From the NCBI GenBank assembly GCA_905182575.1, contig CAJJCA010000021.1:1-46882 (forward strand): 46,882 bases of DNA, read 5' to 3'. A program made the translations under genes and the position numbers. Positions 1-9,620 of the stretch are shown here, one piece after another; the first letter of the stretch is position 1; every line of letters begins with the position of its first letter. This DNA comes from an uncultured Flavobacteriaceae bacterium. GTDB taxonomy: Bacteria > Bacteroidota > Bacteroidia > Flavobacteriales > Flavobacteriaceae. The notes under the pieces were generated by a model. That model did not search any database and was not told the DNA's origin. It saw nothing but the letters and a program-made list of their open reading frames with translations.

Positions 1-439
1 ATTGAGGGCATAGGGAAACTCTTGAATCGAATCTACCGAAGAAGAAAGTTGGAGGGACAACAAAGACCGTTGAACCAATTTGTATTTTTTTTGAAAAAAT
101 TTATTAAGTCCTTCATTCAAAGACTTCCTTCTGAAGACTGGTCAGAAAACCTAAACGACCCGTGTTGATTCCTAAAATAGGAATTTGACTGTCTTTTACA
201 AAAGTAATGGAGCGAAGCAAGGTGCCGTCCCCTCCGATAGAAAACAAAAAGTCGATTCTTGAATCGATGGTTCCTTCAGGATTAAAGACATCGTATGTTT
301 TTGGTTTTTCCGTAAGATGGTTGATTAATCTTTTATCCAAGCTGAGCGGGTGTCCCTCTTTTTCAAGATATGCAATGGTCGCTTTAGCATACTCTATGGT
401 AGCGGGGGTGTCAAAAGCACAATAGATTGCAATATTCAT
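1..439 (-). CDS. nadK: NAD kinase (partial, frame-shifted)
   Basis: ATP-dependent phosphorylation of NAD to NADP in the cytoplasm. Starting at the ATG at 439, the first 108 codons carry the GGDGT nucleotide-kinase motif (residues 69-73) and the NTGRLGFL segment (92-99) of the family. The frame closes at about 113, but the next frame continues with a typical NadK segment (NEGLNKFFQKKYKLVQRSLL) to the window edge, so there is one frame change near 113-118. The gene is also cut by the left end; about half of the usual ~290 residues is present. It is divergent from pdxJ, an arrangement common in flavobacteria. Family identification is firm; the frame change looks like a sequencing indel. Confidence 0.93.
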
Positions 440-518
440 TGGTCTGTTATTTCGATGTAAAATTACAAAACTTTATCTGGAAGACCTTTTGATAATTAAA
501 ATTTAGATCAAGCCATCA

Positions 519-526
519 TAAGTTTG
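519..526 (+). promoter_or_regulatory. Bacteroidota -7 element upstream of pdxJ
   Basis: TAAGTTTG matches the TAnnTTTG -7 consensus of the Bacteroidota primary sigma factor and lies 26 bases before the pdxJ ATG. No convincing -33 TTG partner is seen at the expected distance. Confidence 0.5.
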
Positions 527-552
527 TAATTTTACACCTTATTGTAAAAGTA

Positions 553-1270
553 ATGACCAAATTAAGCGTAAATATTAATAAAATTGCAACTCTTAGGAAT
601 TCAAGAGGAGGCAATGTCCCTAATTTACTTAAAGTTGCGGCGGATCTTCAAGCATATGGAGCACAAGGAATCACGATTCATCCAAGACCAGACGAGCGCC
701 ATATTCGCTATGCAGATGCAAAAGCACTGCCTGAAGTTGTTCATACAGAATTTAATATTGAAGGAAACCCAAATCCAAAATTCATTGAACTTGTCAAGCA
801 AATTAGACCTACTCAGGTTACATTAGTTCCAGATGGAGAGGATGCGATCACCTCAAACGCGGGTTGGGATACGGTAAAACATAAAGACTTTTTAAGTGAA
901 GTAATTCAAGAATTTAAAAGTTTGGACATAAGAACCTCAATTTTCGTTGATCCTGTTGAGGAGATGGTAAAAGGAGCTGAAAAAACAGGAGCCGATCGGA
1001 TAGAGCTTTATACAGAGTTTTTTGCAGAACACTACCTGAGAAACCCAGATCCATGCGATTGCTCCCTATTTGAGCGCTGCTATTTGCGCAAATGATTTGG
1101 GCATAGGAATCAACGCGGGGCATGACTTAAGTCTAGAAAACATAGCTTTTTTCTCAAGAAATATTCCCCAACTGTTAGAAGTTTCCATTGGGCACGCTTT
1201 GGTGAGTGAATCCTTATACTTGGGCTTTGAAAATGTCATCCCGATGTACCTGCAGAAACTAGTTAAATGA
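553..1270 (+). CDS. pdxJ: Pyridoxine 5'-phosphate synthase (frame-shifted)
   Basis: Condenses 1-deoxyxylulose 5-phosphate with 3-amino-2-oxopropyl phosphate to pyridoxine 5'-phosphate, the last ring-forming step of DXP-dependent vitamin B6 synthesis. The N-terminus has NINKIATLRN (7-16) and the HPRPDERHI segment (43-51) typical of the phosphate and substrate pocket; the C-terminal part carries NDLGIGINAGHDLSLENI. One frame change near 1050 separates the halves: the second frame reads HAIAPYLSAAICAND across it. Reconstructed length is about 238 residues, normal for PdxJ. The stop overlaps the ATG of the following hydrolase (ATGA at 1267), so the two are probably co-translated. Confidence 0.95.
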
Positions 1271-2042
1271 GTCTTTTACACTCAAATATCATAGGAGACT
1301 CAGGAAAAGAATTACTTATTTTACACGGGTTTTTGGGGATGAGCGACAATTGGAAAAGACAAGCGCAAAACTTTGCGGCAAAAGGCTTTAGAGTGCACTT
1401 GATTGACCATAGAAATCATGGCAGAAGCTTTTGGAGCGATCAGTTCTCTTATGGAGAACTTGTGAAGGATTTGTACAATTATGTCCATCATCATAATTTG
1501 AAATCAGTGATTTTGTTGGGGCATTCTATGGGTGGAAAAACGGCCATGCTTTTTGCCGCACTTTACCCCCAACTCGTTTCAAAACTAATCGTAGCAGATA
1601 TTGCTCCTAAATACTATAAGCCCCACCACCAATCAATTTTAGAGGGTTTGAGCAGTATCGATTTTGATATTGTTAAAACAAGAAATACAGCAGATATCCA
1701 ATTAAAAAAATATATTTCTGATGACAGACTACGCGACAATTTCTATTGAAAAATTTATATTGGATTACTCCCGATAAATTAGGATTTAGGATGAATGTAG
1801 CCGTTTTAAAAAATTGTGGAGAACAATTGGGAGCTGCCCTCGATTCTGAAGCTAATTATTCTAAACCGACTTTATTCATAATTGGAGAAAATTCTAATTA
1901 TGTAAAAGAAGCAATCGATGGAGAACTGATTTTGGAACATTTTCCCCAATCTGAAATTATTGGAATTCCTGATGCAGGGCATTGGCTTCATGCCGAGCAG
2001 CCAAAACTGTTTTTTGAAAAAGTCATTGGCTGGTTGTCCTAA
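1267..2042 (+). CDS. Alpha/beta-fold hydrolase, YbfF-like esterase (frame-shifted)
   Basis: Predicted cytoplasmic carboxylesterase of the alpha/beta hydrolase fold; natural substrate unknown. HGFLG at residues 20-24 supplies the oxyanion hole, GHSMGG (85-90) the nucleophile elbow with Ser87, and DAGHWLHAEQP near the end the catalytic His. The frame changes near 1746: the first part ends RLRDNFY and the next frame resumes KNLYWITPDKLGFRMN, as in flavobacterial homologues. Total about 258 residues, the usual size. It starts on the pdxJ stop codon. The family is certain; the esterase label is by similarity only. Confidence 0.88.
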
Positions 2043-2128
2043 AACCATAAGACTTTTTATGTTTTTTACATTAAAGTATGAAAATGTGATAAAATATAAC
2101 AAAATGGAAATTACCTTTTTACGATAAT

Positions 2129-2136
2129 TACATTTG
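2129..2136 (+). promoter_or_regulatory. Bacteroidota -7 element upstream of the acetyltransferase
   Basis: TACATTTG fits TAnnTTTG and sits 13 bases before the ATG at 2150, which gives a very short leader. It would drive the GNAT and aspartate kinase pair. Confidence 0.5.
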
Positions 2137-2149
2137 CAATCTATTTATT

Positions 2150-2633
2150 ATGGACGTAGAAATCAGAAAAGCAGTAAAGGCTGATGCTGAGGGAATTTTA
2201 GCGTTAATTCAAGAGTTGGCAACTTTTGAACAAGAACCAGACGCACTTATTTTAGATAAAAAAAACATTGAAGAGGATGGGTTTGGTGCAAATCCTTTGT
2301 TCAGCTGTTTTGTGGCAGTTTTCAAAAGAAAAATCATCGCAATCGCACTTTTTTTATCCGCGATATTCTACTTGGAAAGGAGCTACACTGCATCTGGAAG
2401 ATCTTGTTGTGACTGAAAAAATGAAAGGAAAAGGAATTGGCACAAAGCTTTATAAAGCTTTTCTTTCTCATGCTGATTCCCTTGGGGTCGATCGGGTAGA
2501 GTGGGTTGTGCTCGACTGGAATACCACTGCAATTCAGTTTTATGAGAAAAGCGGCGCAAAAGTATTGTCAGATTGGAATATTGTCCAGATGGATCGATCA
2601 AGCATTAAGAACTATATATTAGAAAATAAATGA
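2150..2633 (+). CDS. GNAT family N-acetyltransferase (frame-shifted)
   Basis: Acetyl-CoA-dependent N-acetyltransferase resembling the spermidine/thialysine (SAT-type) branch; acceptor unknown. The N-terminal part (MDVEIRKAVKADAEGILALI) is the usual first strand and helix. The second frame carries LHLEDLVVTEKMKGKGIGTKL, which contains the acetyl-CoA-binding R/Q-x-x-G-x-G/A-type turn (KGKGIGTKL), and the C-terminal WVVLDWNTTAIQFYEKSGAK. The frame change lies at the T-run around 2347-2353, where FYPRYSTWKG continues the protein. Total about 161 residues. Its stop overlaps the aspartate kinase ATG (ATGA at 2630), which suggests coupling. Confidence 0.88.
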
Positions 2634-3890
2634 GAGTATTCAAATTTGGTGGCGCTTCTGTAAAAGATGCTGCTGGAGTAATTAATATTTTAAGTGTTTT
2701 AAAACACACAGGCTTTTCAGAAACCTTGATTGTCGTTTCTGCAATGGGAAAAACCACAAATGCCTTAGAGGAAGTAGTGAAGAACTATTTTGATGAGACC
2801 CCACGGTATCTTGAATATCTTGAGAAGATAAAACAAAATCATTACCAAATCATAGCCGAACTTTTTCAGCAGGACTCCGCCCAAACCAAAGAAAATATTA
2901 ACCAATTATTTGAGGAGATTATTATTTTTTTAAATAATAATAAAACTAAAGATTACAGTTTAATTTATGATCAAGTCGTTAGTTTAGGAGAATTGGTTTC
3001 TACGACGATTATCAGCAATTATATAACCTCTCAAGGGATTAAAAATCGCTGGTTAGATGCCAGAAAATGCATAAAAACTGACAGCTATTATCGCGATGCC
3101 AATCTGGATTGGGAGGCAACTCAAAAATCAATTTTAAAAGCTGCCGACGGCAATTCAACCCTGATTTCTCAAGGTTTTATTGGAAGTGATTCCGAGGGAC
3201 TTACGACTACCTTGGGACGAGAAGGCTCTGACTATAGTGCTGCAATTTTTGCCTATGCCCTTGATGCGGAATCGGTTACCATTTGGAAAGATGTCCCTGG
3301 GGTTTTAAATGCTGATCCTCGGGTGTTTAAAGACACCCAATTGTTACGTCAAATTTCTTATCGTGAAGCGATTGAATTGGCATATTATGGAGCTTCTGTT
3401 ATCCATCCCAAAACGCTTCAGCCCCTTCAGCGAAAAGAAATCCCTTTGTTTGTTAAGTCATTTGAAAATCCAGCAGATGACGGAACTTCGGTATCTAAAG
3501 GCAAAACTTTAGAGCCATTGGTTCCTTGCTTTATATTGAAGAAAAAATCAAACCCTTTTGAAACTCTCCTCCTTAGATTTTTCTTTTATTGTGGAAGAAA
3601 ATATTAGTGAAATATTTGCTCTTTTACATAAATTTCAAATGCGGGTAGAGATGATTCAAAATTCCGCGATTAGCTTTTCGATTTGCATTTATAATAAATA
3701 TGATAAGTTGGAGGGCCTGTTAGAGGCTTTGGCTTCAAAATTTAAAGTGAAGGTCGTTGATGAGGTTTCCCTTTACACCATTAGACATTTCGATAAACCT
3801 GCAATTAATTTCATTAAAAATAGAGATGCAAAAGTATTGTTAGAGCAGCGTACCTTAAAAACCGCTCAGTTTGTAATTAAAGATAATTAG
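2630..3890 (+). CDS. Aspartate kinase, monofunctional (frame-shifted)
   Basis: Phosphorylates L-aspartate at the head of the lysine/threonine/methionine/DAP pathway. It begins with KFGGAS (residues 5-10), the amino-acid-kinase nucleotide-binding motif, and has TTLGREGSDYSAAIFA in the middle, the substrate loop of the family. A frame change at about 3540-3550 (A-run) separates this from the C-terminal regulatory part, which resumes SSLDFSFIVEENISEIF and has the look of ACT-type regulatory sequence. Total about 420 residues, normal for a stand-alone lysC-type enzyme; there is no homoserine dehydrogenase fusion. The following gene is convergent (3900). Confidence 0.93.
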
Positions 3891-3899
3891 GAAGAAAAA

Positions 3900-4838
3900 C
3901 TAGAAGTAGATTTTTTTAATTTTTTCTAAAATTGTTGTGGCAAGCAACAAATGACTTTCAACAGTCCATCCGGCGACATGGGGACTGAGGATTACATTTT
4001 TTGCAGCAATCAAATAAGCCAAAGCATCGGGCAATTGATCGTTTTTGAAAACGGTAGAAAACGATTTGCTTTCATAAGCCAAGACGTCCAATCCTGCACC
4101 TAAAATCTTCCCCGTTTTTAGTCCTTCTACAAGCGCCTCAGATGCAACTGCAGATCCTCTTGCGGTATTTAACAACCAAAATGGATTTTTCATTTTATCA
4201 ATAAAGGCAGCGTCAATTATGTTTTGAGTCAAAGGAGTTTCGGGCGTGTGAAGGCTGATCACCTGACATTTTTCTTGGAGGTCCTCCAGAGCAAGCTGTT
4301 GGGCATTTTCATCACCAACGTTGGGAAGAAGGTCATGGCAAAGAACATTAACCTCAAATCCTGAAAGTTTTTTTGAAAAGCTTTTACCCATATTTCCATA
4401 GCCAATGATGCCAATGGTTTTTCCTGATAATTCTTCCCCACGGTGTTGCTCTCTTTCCCATTTTCCGCTTTGAACAGATTGATGAGCGGGGAGGAGTTTG
4501 TTGAATAAGTTTAATAACATTCCAAGGGTGTGTTCTCCCACTGCATTTCGATTTCCTTCGGGGGAATTAACCAGATGAATGTTGTGCTTTTTCAAAGCAT
4601 CAATGTCTATATTTTCCAATCCTGCTCCGATGCGTCCTATGAATTTTAGTTTTTTAGCATTTAACAAAAAAGCCTCGTTTACAGGAAATCTACTTCGGAT
4701 GATTAAGCCATCATATTGATCGATTTTTGCGAGTATTGACGTTAGATTATCTTTATAGGCCAAGTCATTTTGAAAGCCTAATTTTTTTAAACCTTCGACT
4801 AGGGCAGGATGATTTTCATCGACGTGTAAGACTTTCAT
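3900..4838 (-). CDS. D-2-hydroxyacid dehydrogenase (phosphoglycerate dehydrogenase-like)
   Basis: Complete 312-residue NAD-dependent D-2-hydroxyacid dehydrogenase. The Rossmann motif GYGNMG is at 146-151 and the catalytic triad is recognisable as Arg227 (NTARG), Glu256 (DVLAYE) and His287 (SPHVAGWT). No ACT/serine-binding domain follows, so this is the short form; 3-phosphoglycerate is a plausible substrate but the sequence does not prove it. It is the last gene of the minus run from ribF, 12 bases after mgtE. The gene has no frame change. Confidence 0.87.
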   Translation of the reverse strand: MKVLHVDENHPALVEGLKKLGFQNDLAYKDNLTSILAKIDQYDGLIIRSRFPVNEAFLLNAKKLKFIGRIGAGLENIDIDALKKHNIHLVNSPEGNRNAVGEHTLGMLLNLFNKLLPAHQSVQSGKWEREQHRGEELSGKTIGIIGYGNMGKSFSKKLSGFEVNVLCHDLLPNVGDENAQQLALEDLQEKCQVISLHTPETPLTQNIIDAAFIDKMKNPFWLLNTARGSAVASEALVEGLKTGKILGAGLDVLAYESKSFSTVFKNDQLPDALAYLIAAKNVILSPHVAGWTVESHLLLATTILEKIKKIYF

Positions 4839-4850
4839 GTTGGATTTTAT

Positions 4851-6207
4851 TTAAAAACCTAAAAATATTTTGGCGATATAGAAAAATAAGAAAATACCAA
4901 AAATATCATTACAAGTGGTTATGAATGGACCAGTTGCAATGGCCGGATCGATTCCCTTTTTGTTTAAAAAAATTGGAATAAACGTGCCAATTAATGCGGC
5001 GATGATAATGACGCCCATCATGGAACCAGCGATAAAAAGGCGCTTTTTATGTCTTGATTGATGATGAGTCCAAAGATGATTAGGATGACCGCCAAAGCAA
5101 ATCCGTTGATCAAGCTTAGACTCACTTCTTTGATGAGCAAGGATAACAACGATCCTTTGACCACATCATTGGCAAGACCTTGGACAATAATTGCCGAAGA
5201 TTGTACGCCAACATTTCCTGCCATTGCAGCAATTAGAGGCGTGTAGAAAAACAGATTCCGCAACTCGGGATTTTCCATTACGGCTTCAAAATCTTTTAAA
5301 ATAAAAACACTTCCCAAGCCACCGAGTAATCCCAAAAAAAGCCAAGGAAGTCTTGCTCTTGTTAGTTGAAATATGGTGTCATCTGCCTCTACATCATTGG
5401 AAAGACCGGCGGCCAATTGATAATCTTTTTCTGCCTCTTCTTTTATTAAATCAACAATATCATCAATAGTAATTCTACCCATAAGCCTTTTTTATCATTG
5501 ACAACCGGAATGGCTTCCAGATCATATTTGGTCATGATTTTAGCCACTTCTTCACCAGAAACATCAGCGGTGACAAAATCTACTTTAGGGATGTAAACGT
5601 CTTTTACAATGGCCTTGGAATTGGCTGTAATTAAATCCTTAAGAGAGAGCCTGCCTTTGAGTCTGTTCTTATCATCCACAACGTAAATGGAGTGAACCCG
5701 TGTGACTTCTTCGGCTTGAGCCCGCATCGCGTTGAGGCATTTTAAGACACTTAGCCCCTCTTGTACAACGACCATCTCTTTTGCCATGAGGCCTCCCGCA
5801 GTGTTTTCATCATAAGCAAGCAACTCGCGAATATCATCCACATGGCTGGTGTCACTTATTTCGGACATCACCCGCTCTTGGCGTTCTTCAGATAATTCAG
5901 CCATCAAATCTGCTGCATCATCCGAATCTAACTCTGATATTTCCTCTGCAATTTCTTTGACGGATAGTTTTTCAAGAATTCGCTCTCGAGTATCTTCATC
6001 AACCTCTGCAAGTGCTTCTGCTGTTTTTTCACTGTCCAAAAGCTTGATAAGATAGATCCCTTGGTCAGTAGAAAGTTCGTAAATTATTTCGGCAATATCG
6101 GCATAATGAAAGTCTTTGAGTTTAACACGTAGTTTGGCATCAGCACCCTTTTCAATGAGTTCTTGAATAGAATCAATTACTGTTTTGTTGATTTCAAACC
6201 TTTGCAT
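4851..6207 (-). CDS. mgtE: Magnesium transporter MgtE (frame-shifted twice)
   Basis: Homodimeric Mg2+ channel gated by its cytosolic domains. In order: an N-terminal helical MgtE_N domain (rich in EISELDSDDAADLMAEL-type repeats), a CBS pair (with VTRVHSIYVVDDKNRLKGRL), then a five-helix membrane domain (RLPWLFLGLLGG onward). One frame change lies near 5480, where VVNDKKGL resumes MGRITIDDIVDLIKEE; a second near 5045 resumes KKRLFIAGSMMGVIII. The true C-terminus is TTCNDIFGIFLFFYIAKIFL, a segment conserved in MgtE, ending at 4851. Total about 452 residues, the family norm. Its start overlaps the rsmA stop by 14 bases. Confidence 0.94.
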
Positions 6208-6975
6208 TGCCTATTAATTTTGTCAATTCGATGAACTGATCACTTGATAACCTTTCGGGTCTTAGGTCAAAGATACTATCTTCTAAAATAGTTTTAGGAA
6301 TATCCAGACTTTTTAGACTGTTTCTTAGCGTTTTCCGACGCTTGTTGAAAACCTGTTTTGACCACTCTAAACAATAGTTTTTCATCAAAATCAATCACTA
6401 AATTTTCTTTTCGTCTCAATGCAATTACTCCTGAATTTACTTTAGGCGGAGGTGAAAACACATTGGGGGGAACATCAAAGAGATAGTTTGTCTCGTAGTA
6501 GACTTGACTTAAGACAGAAAGGATTCCGTAGGTTTTATTTCCAGGATTTCCACAAATTCTGAGTGCTACTTCCTTTTGAAACATTCCGCAAAAAAAAGGA
6601 ATACGAACTCTGTTTTCTAAGAGTTTTAAACAAAATCTGACTGGAGATGTTGTAAGGGAAATTTCCAATGATTGCAAAATCTCCTGAAGGAAAAATAGTG
6701 GTTAAATCTATTTTTAAAATATCACCAAGGTGAATGTGATTTTTAAGCTCAGGAAATTTTTGATGAAGATAGATTACGGATTCTTGGTCAATTTCAATGA
6801 GATCTAAAGTTCCTTTTTTTAAATTTAAAAATTGGGTCAAAACCCCCATGCCAGGGCCAATTTCCAAAACTTTATCGTAGTCTACAAAATCCAATTGATC
6901 CGCTATTTTTTGAGCGATATTTAAATCGGTTAAAAAATGCTGTCCTAATCTTTTTTTTGCAAATACGTCTTTCAT
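6194..6975 (-). CDS. rsmA: 16S rRNA (adenine1518/1519-N6) dimethyltransferase (frame-shifted twice)
   Basis: KsgA/RsmA dimethylates two adenines in helix 45 of 16S rRNA during 30S maturation. Visible motifs are GQHFLTD near the N-terminus, the SAM-binding EIGPGMG and the N-x-P-Y active-site motif as NFPYN. The frame changes at an A-run near 6630 (resuming [20 protein letters not shown]) and again near 6350 at AAAACAGG (resuming [18 protein letters not shown]). The total of about 260 residues is normal. It overlaps the DUF4286 gene upstream by ATGA and mgtE downstream. An rRNA maturation enzyme is unlikely to be a double pseudogene, so the breaks are probably base-calling errors. Confidence 0.95.
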
Positions 6976-7286
6976 GAATGTTGACTTAGAACTTCAAGCT
7001 GGGTGCTAAATTGTAATACATTTTCTCCAAATAATTTTAGCGATTGTAATTTTAACTTTTGTTTATTTTCTTTCAAAAAACGATCAAGATCATCATGGTT
7101 ATTGGCGGAATATTGGATAGCATAAACTTTTTCTGCTGCTTCAAATCCATCATAAACCCTCAACACCAAAGCTGAGGCAAAAACACCAGTAGCCATCATT
7201 TCTGGGAGGTGTGTTTTGTTGAGCCATTCCAGCCATTGACCTTCAATTTCTGGCGCTACGTGATTGGTAACATTGTAAAGAATCAT
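6972..7286 (-). CDS. DUF4286 family protein
   Basis: Intact 104-residue cytoplasmic protein beginning MILYNVTNHVAPEIEGQWLE. It matches the small DUF4286 family, which in flavobacteria commonly lies between serS and rsmA, as here. It has a ferredoxin-like (dimeric alpha/beta barrel) feel with a conserved N-terminal NVT segment and a WLxW patch. No biochemical role is established. It starts 3 bases after the serS stop and overlaps rsmA by 4 bases, so translation is probably coupled with both. Confidence 0.85.
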   Translation of the reverse strand: MILYNVTNHVAPEIEGQWLEWLNKTHLPEMMATGVFASALVLRVYDGFEAAEKVYAIQYSANNHDDLDRFLKENKQKLKLQSLKLFGENVLQFSTQLEVLSQHS

Positions 7287-7289
7287 GGG

Positions 7290-8561
7290 TTAATTAATGA
7301 GATCAAAACCAGTGTAAGGAACAAGTGCTTTTGGGATTCGAATTCCATCTTTTGTTTGAAAGTTTTCTAATAATCCAGCGACAACTCTTGGCAACGCCAG
7401 TGCGCTTCCATTTAAGGTGTGAACGGGTTGTTTTTTGCCTTCTTTGTCTTTATATCTCAACTGTAATCGTTCTGCTTGGAAGCCGTTGAAAGTAGATATT
7501 GAGCTTATTTCTAACCATCTTTTTTGAGCGGCCGAATAGATTTCAAAATCATAAGTCAATGAGGCAGTAAAACCAAGATCGCCTCCGCAAAGTCTTAAAA
7601 CTCGGTAAGGAAGTTCTAGTTCTTTTAATATTTCTTTTACATGTTCCACCATTTTATCCAAAGCCGCCATTGAGTTTTTAGGTTCTTCAAGTCGAACAAT
7701 TTCTACTTTATCAAATTGGTGAAGTCTGTTAAGTCCTCTCACGTGAGCACCATAACTTCCTGCTTCTCTTCTAAAGCAAGGGGTGTATCCTGTCAAACAA
7801 ATGGGCAAATCTCCTACATTAAGTAGCTGATCTCTAAACATATTGGTCAAAGGAACTTCAGCAGTTGGAATTAAATAAAGTCCATCATTTTGTACATGAT
7901 ACATCTGACCTTCCTTATCGGGCAATTGACCCGTCCCAAAACCCGATGCTTCGTTTACCAAATGTGGGACTTGGTATTCTGTGTAACCAGCACCAGTATT
8001 TTTATCTAAAAAATATTGAATTAAAGCGCGTTGCAACCTAGCACCTTTTCCTTTGTAAACTGGAAATCCAGCCCCTGTTATTTTATTTCCTAATTCAAAA
8101 TTTATAATGTCATATTTCGTGGCCAATTCCCAGTGGGGGAGTGCAGCTTCCTCTAATTCAGGAATTGTTCCCGATTGAAATATTTCTTCGTTATCTTCTT
8201 CAGAATTACCGCTAGGAACACTTTCATGTGGTACATTCGGAATCTTGAGTTCGCACTTCCATCAAAGCTTTTTCAGCCTCTTGAAGTCCAACTTGTAGAT
8301 TTTTGAAAGCTGCTTGAGTGTTATGGTTTCTTTTTTTAAGACGTTGGCTTCTTCTGCCTTTCCTGTCTTAAATAAAGAACCAATTTCTTTGGCCAGCTTG
8401 TTGCTTTTCGCCAAAACTTCATCTAACTCAGCTTGTAAAGCCCTTCGCGATTGATCTAATTCAATGATCTTGTCGATGAGTTCAGGTTGAGCAAAGTTTC
8501 TTTTGGCAAGACCTTGTTTTAGGGCCTTTTGATTTTCTCGAATGTAGATGAGCGGTAACAT
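7290..8561 (-). CDS. serS: Seryl-tRNA synthetase (frame-shifted twice)
   Basis: Class II aminoacyl-tRNA synthetase charging tRNA-Ser. The N-terminal coiled-coil tRNA-binding arm (residues about 1-110) starts MLPLIYIRENQKALKQGLAK. The catalytic core has motif 2 (FRREAGSYGAHVRGLNRLHQ) and a motif 3-like C-terminus (GIRIPKALVPYTGFD). Frame changes occur near 8322 (resuming QAAFKNLQVGLQEAEKAL) and near 8240 (resuming IPNVPHESVPSGNSEEDNEE). Across all three frames the product is about 424 residues, the expected length. It is essential and single-copy in nearly all bacteria, so the breaks argue for sequence errors. Confidence 0.96.
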
Positions 8562-8580
8562 GACTTAAATTTTAGTGTTA

Positions 8581-8588
8581 CAAAGGTA
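8581..8588 (-). promoter_or_regulatory. Bacteroidota -7 element upstream of serS
   Basis: On the minus strand this reads TACCTTTG, matching TAnnTTTG, 19 bases before the serS ATG at 8561. It lies in the 54-base gap after ribF, so serS and the genes below it may have their own promoter. Confidence 0.45.
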
Positions 8589-8615
8589 TAAGAATGCTTT
8601 TGATTTTCTCATTTT

Positions 8616-9546
8616 TTACTTGTATTCGGCAATGATTTTCTCACAATTAATGCGATCTTTTTTTAATTGCTCACTTTTCATTTGTCGAGTTGAATTTAAC
8701 TTCTTCTCGTATTTTTTCTAAAACTTCAAGAGATATTTCTAGATCGTAGAGATTTAAATTTTAAATTAAAAAAATGAATTTCGGTCTGTGTCGTTTTTCC
8801 TGAAACCGTTGGGCGCATTCCGATGTTCATCATCCCAAAAAACTCGATTCCTGTTAGTTCACTTCTTACAAGGTAAACGCCGTTTTGAGGCCGTAGTTTA
8901 TAATCTTGTTTGACTTGAATGTTGGCGGTTGGAAATCCAAACTTTTTTCCAATTCCATCTCCTTTAACGACTGTTCCTGTTAGACCGAAAGGTCGTCCCA
9001 GAAATTGATTGGCGGCTTTTAAGTCACCATTATTTAAGGCATTTCGAACTCTAGTAGAGCTAACTGCTATCGATTCGATGTCTTGAGAAGGAATCTCATC
9101 TACAGTGAAATTATAATCCAAACCAAAAGACTTTAAATCATCAATAGTTGCTTCTCTGTTTCTCCCAAACCGATGATCGTACCCAATGACTAATTGAGAG
9201 ATTCTTAATTGATTTACCAGAAGATCACGGGTGAATTCGAGGGCTGTCAATCGAGAAAAAGCTTTTGAAAAAGGATGAACTATGAGCACGTCGACGCCCA
9301 TTTTTTCTAAAAATTGCTGTTTTTCTTCAAGGGTGTCAATCATCTTTAAATCACTGTCTTTCTGAAGAACCATTCGAGGATGAGGAAAGAAAGTAAGGAC
9401 AATTGAACATAAATTATTTTTTTTTGCAACTTTCACTAAATCATTGATAATTTTTGATGACCAATATGAACACCATCGAAGGTTCCAATGGTTAGAATTG
9501 AGGCGTTTTGAGCGGAATAGTTTCCTATGTTTTGAACTACTTGCAT
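8616..9546 (-). CDS. ribF: Bifunctional riboflavin kinase / FAD synthetase (frame-shifted several times)
   Basis: Converts riboflavin to FMN and FMN to FAD. The start ATG at 9546 opens a segment with LTIGTFDGVHIGHQK, the adenylyltransferase HxGH-type motif. The frame changes at the A-run near 9450, resuming IINDLVKVAKKNN, then runs through YDHRFGRNRE, the ISSTR-like VSSTRVRN, and the kinase PTAN motif (GFPTANIQ). Two further changes near 8760 and 8685 lead to the true end, MKSEQLKKDRINCEKIIAEY, at 8616. Total about 310 residues, the family norm. It probably heads the minus-strand run. Confidence 0.95.
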
Positions 9547-9549
9547 TAA

Positions 9550-9557
9550 TAATTTTG
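9550..9557 (+). promoter_or_regulatory. Bacteroidota -7 element upstream of the secreted metalloprotease
   Basis: TAATTTTG fits TAnnTTTG, with a TTTG at 9531-9534 as a possible but closely spaced -33 element. It overlaps the start region of ribF on the other strand. Confidence 0.4.
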
Positions 9558-9566
9558 TCAAGTAAG

Positions 9567-9574
9567 CAAAAGTA
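9567..9574 (-). promoter_or_regulatory. Bacteroidota -7 element upstream of ribF
   Basis: On the minus strand this reads TACTTTTG (TAnnTTTG), 20 bases before the ribF ATG. It sits back to back with the element at 9550-9557. Confidence 0.45.
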
Positions 9575-9620
9575 CGGTTAAATTGCACAAACTTTTAAAG
9601 CAACAATTAAAAATAGAAAC

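Noticed and set aside
5849-6055. Ser-rich 68-codon frame on plus
   Set aside because: Antisense to the acidic MgtE N-terminal domain; no start context or family.
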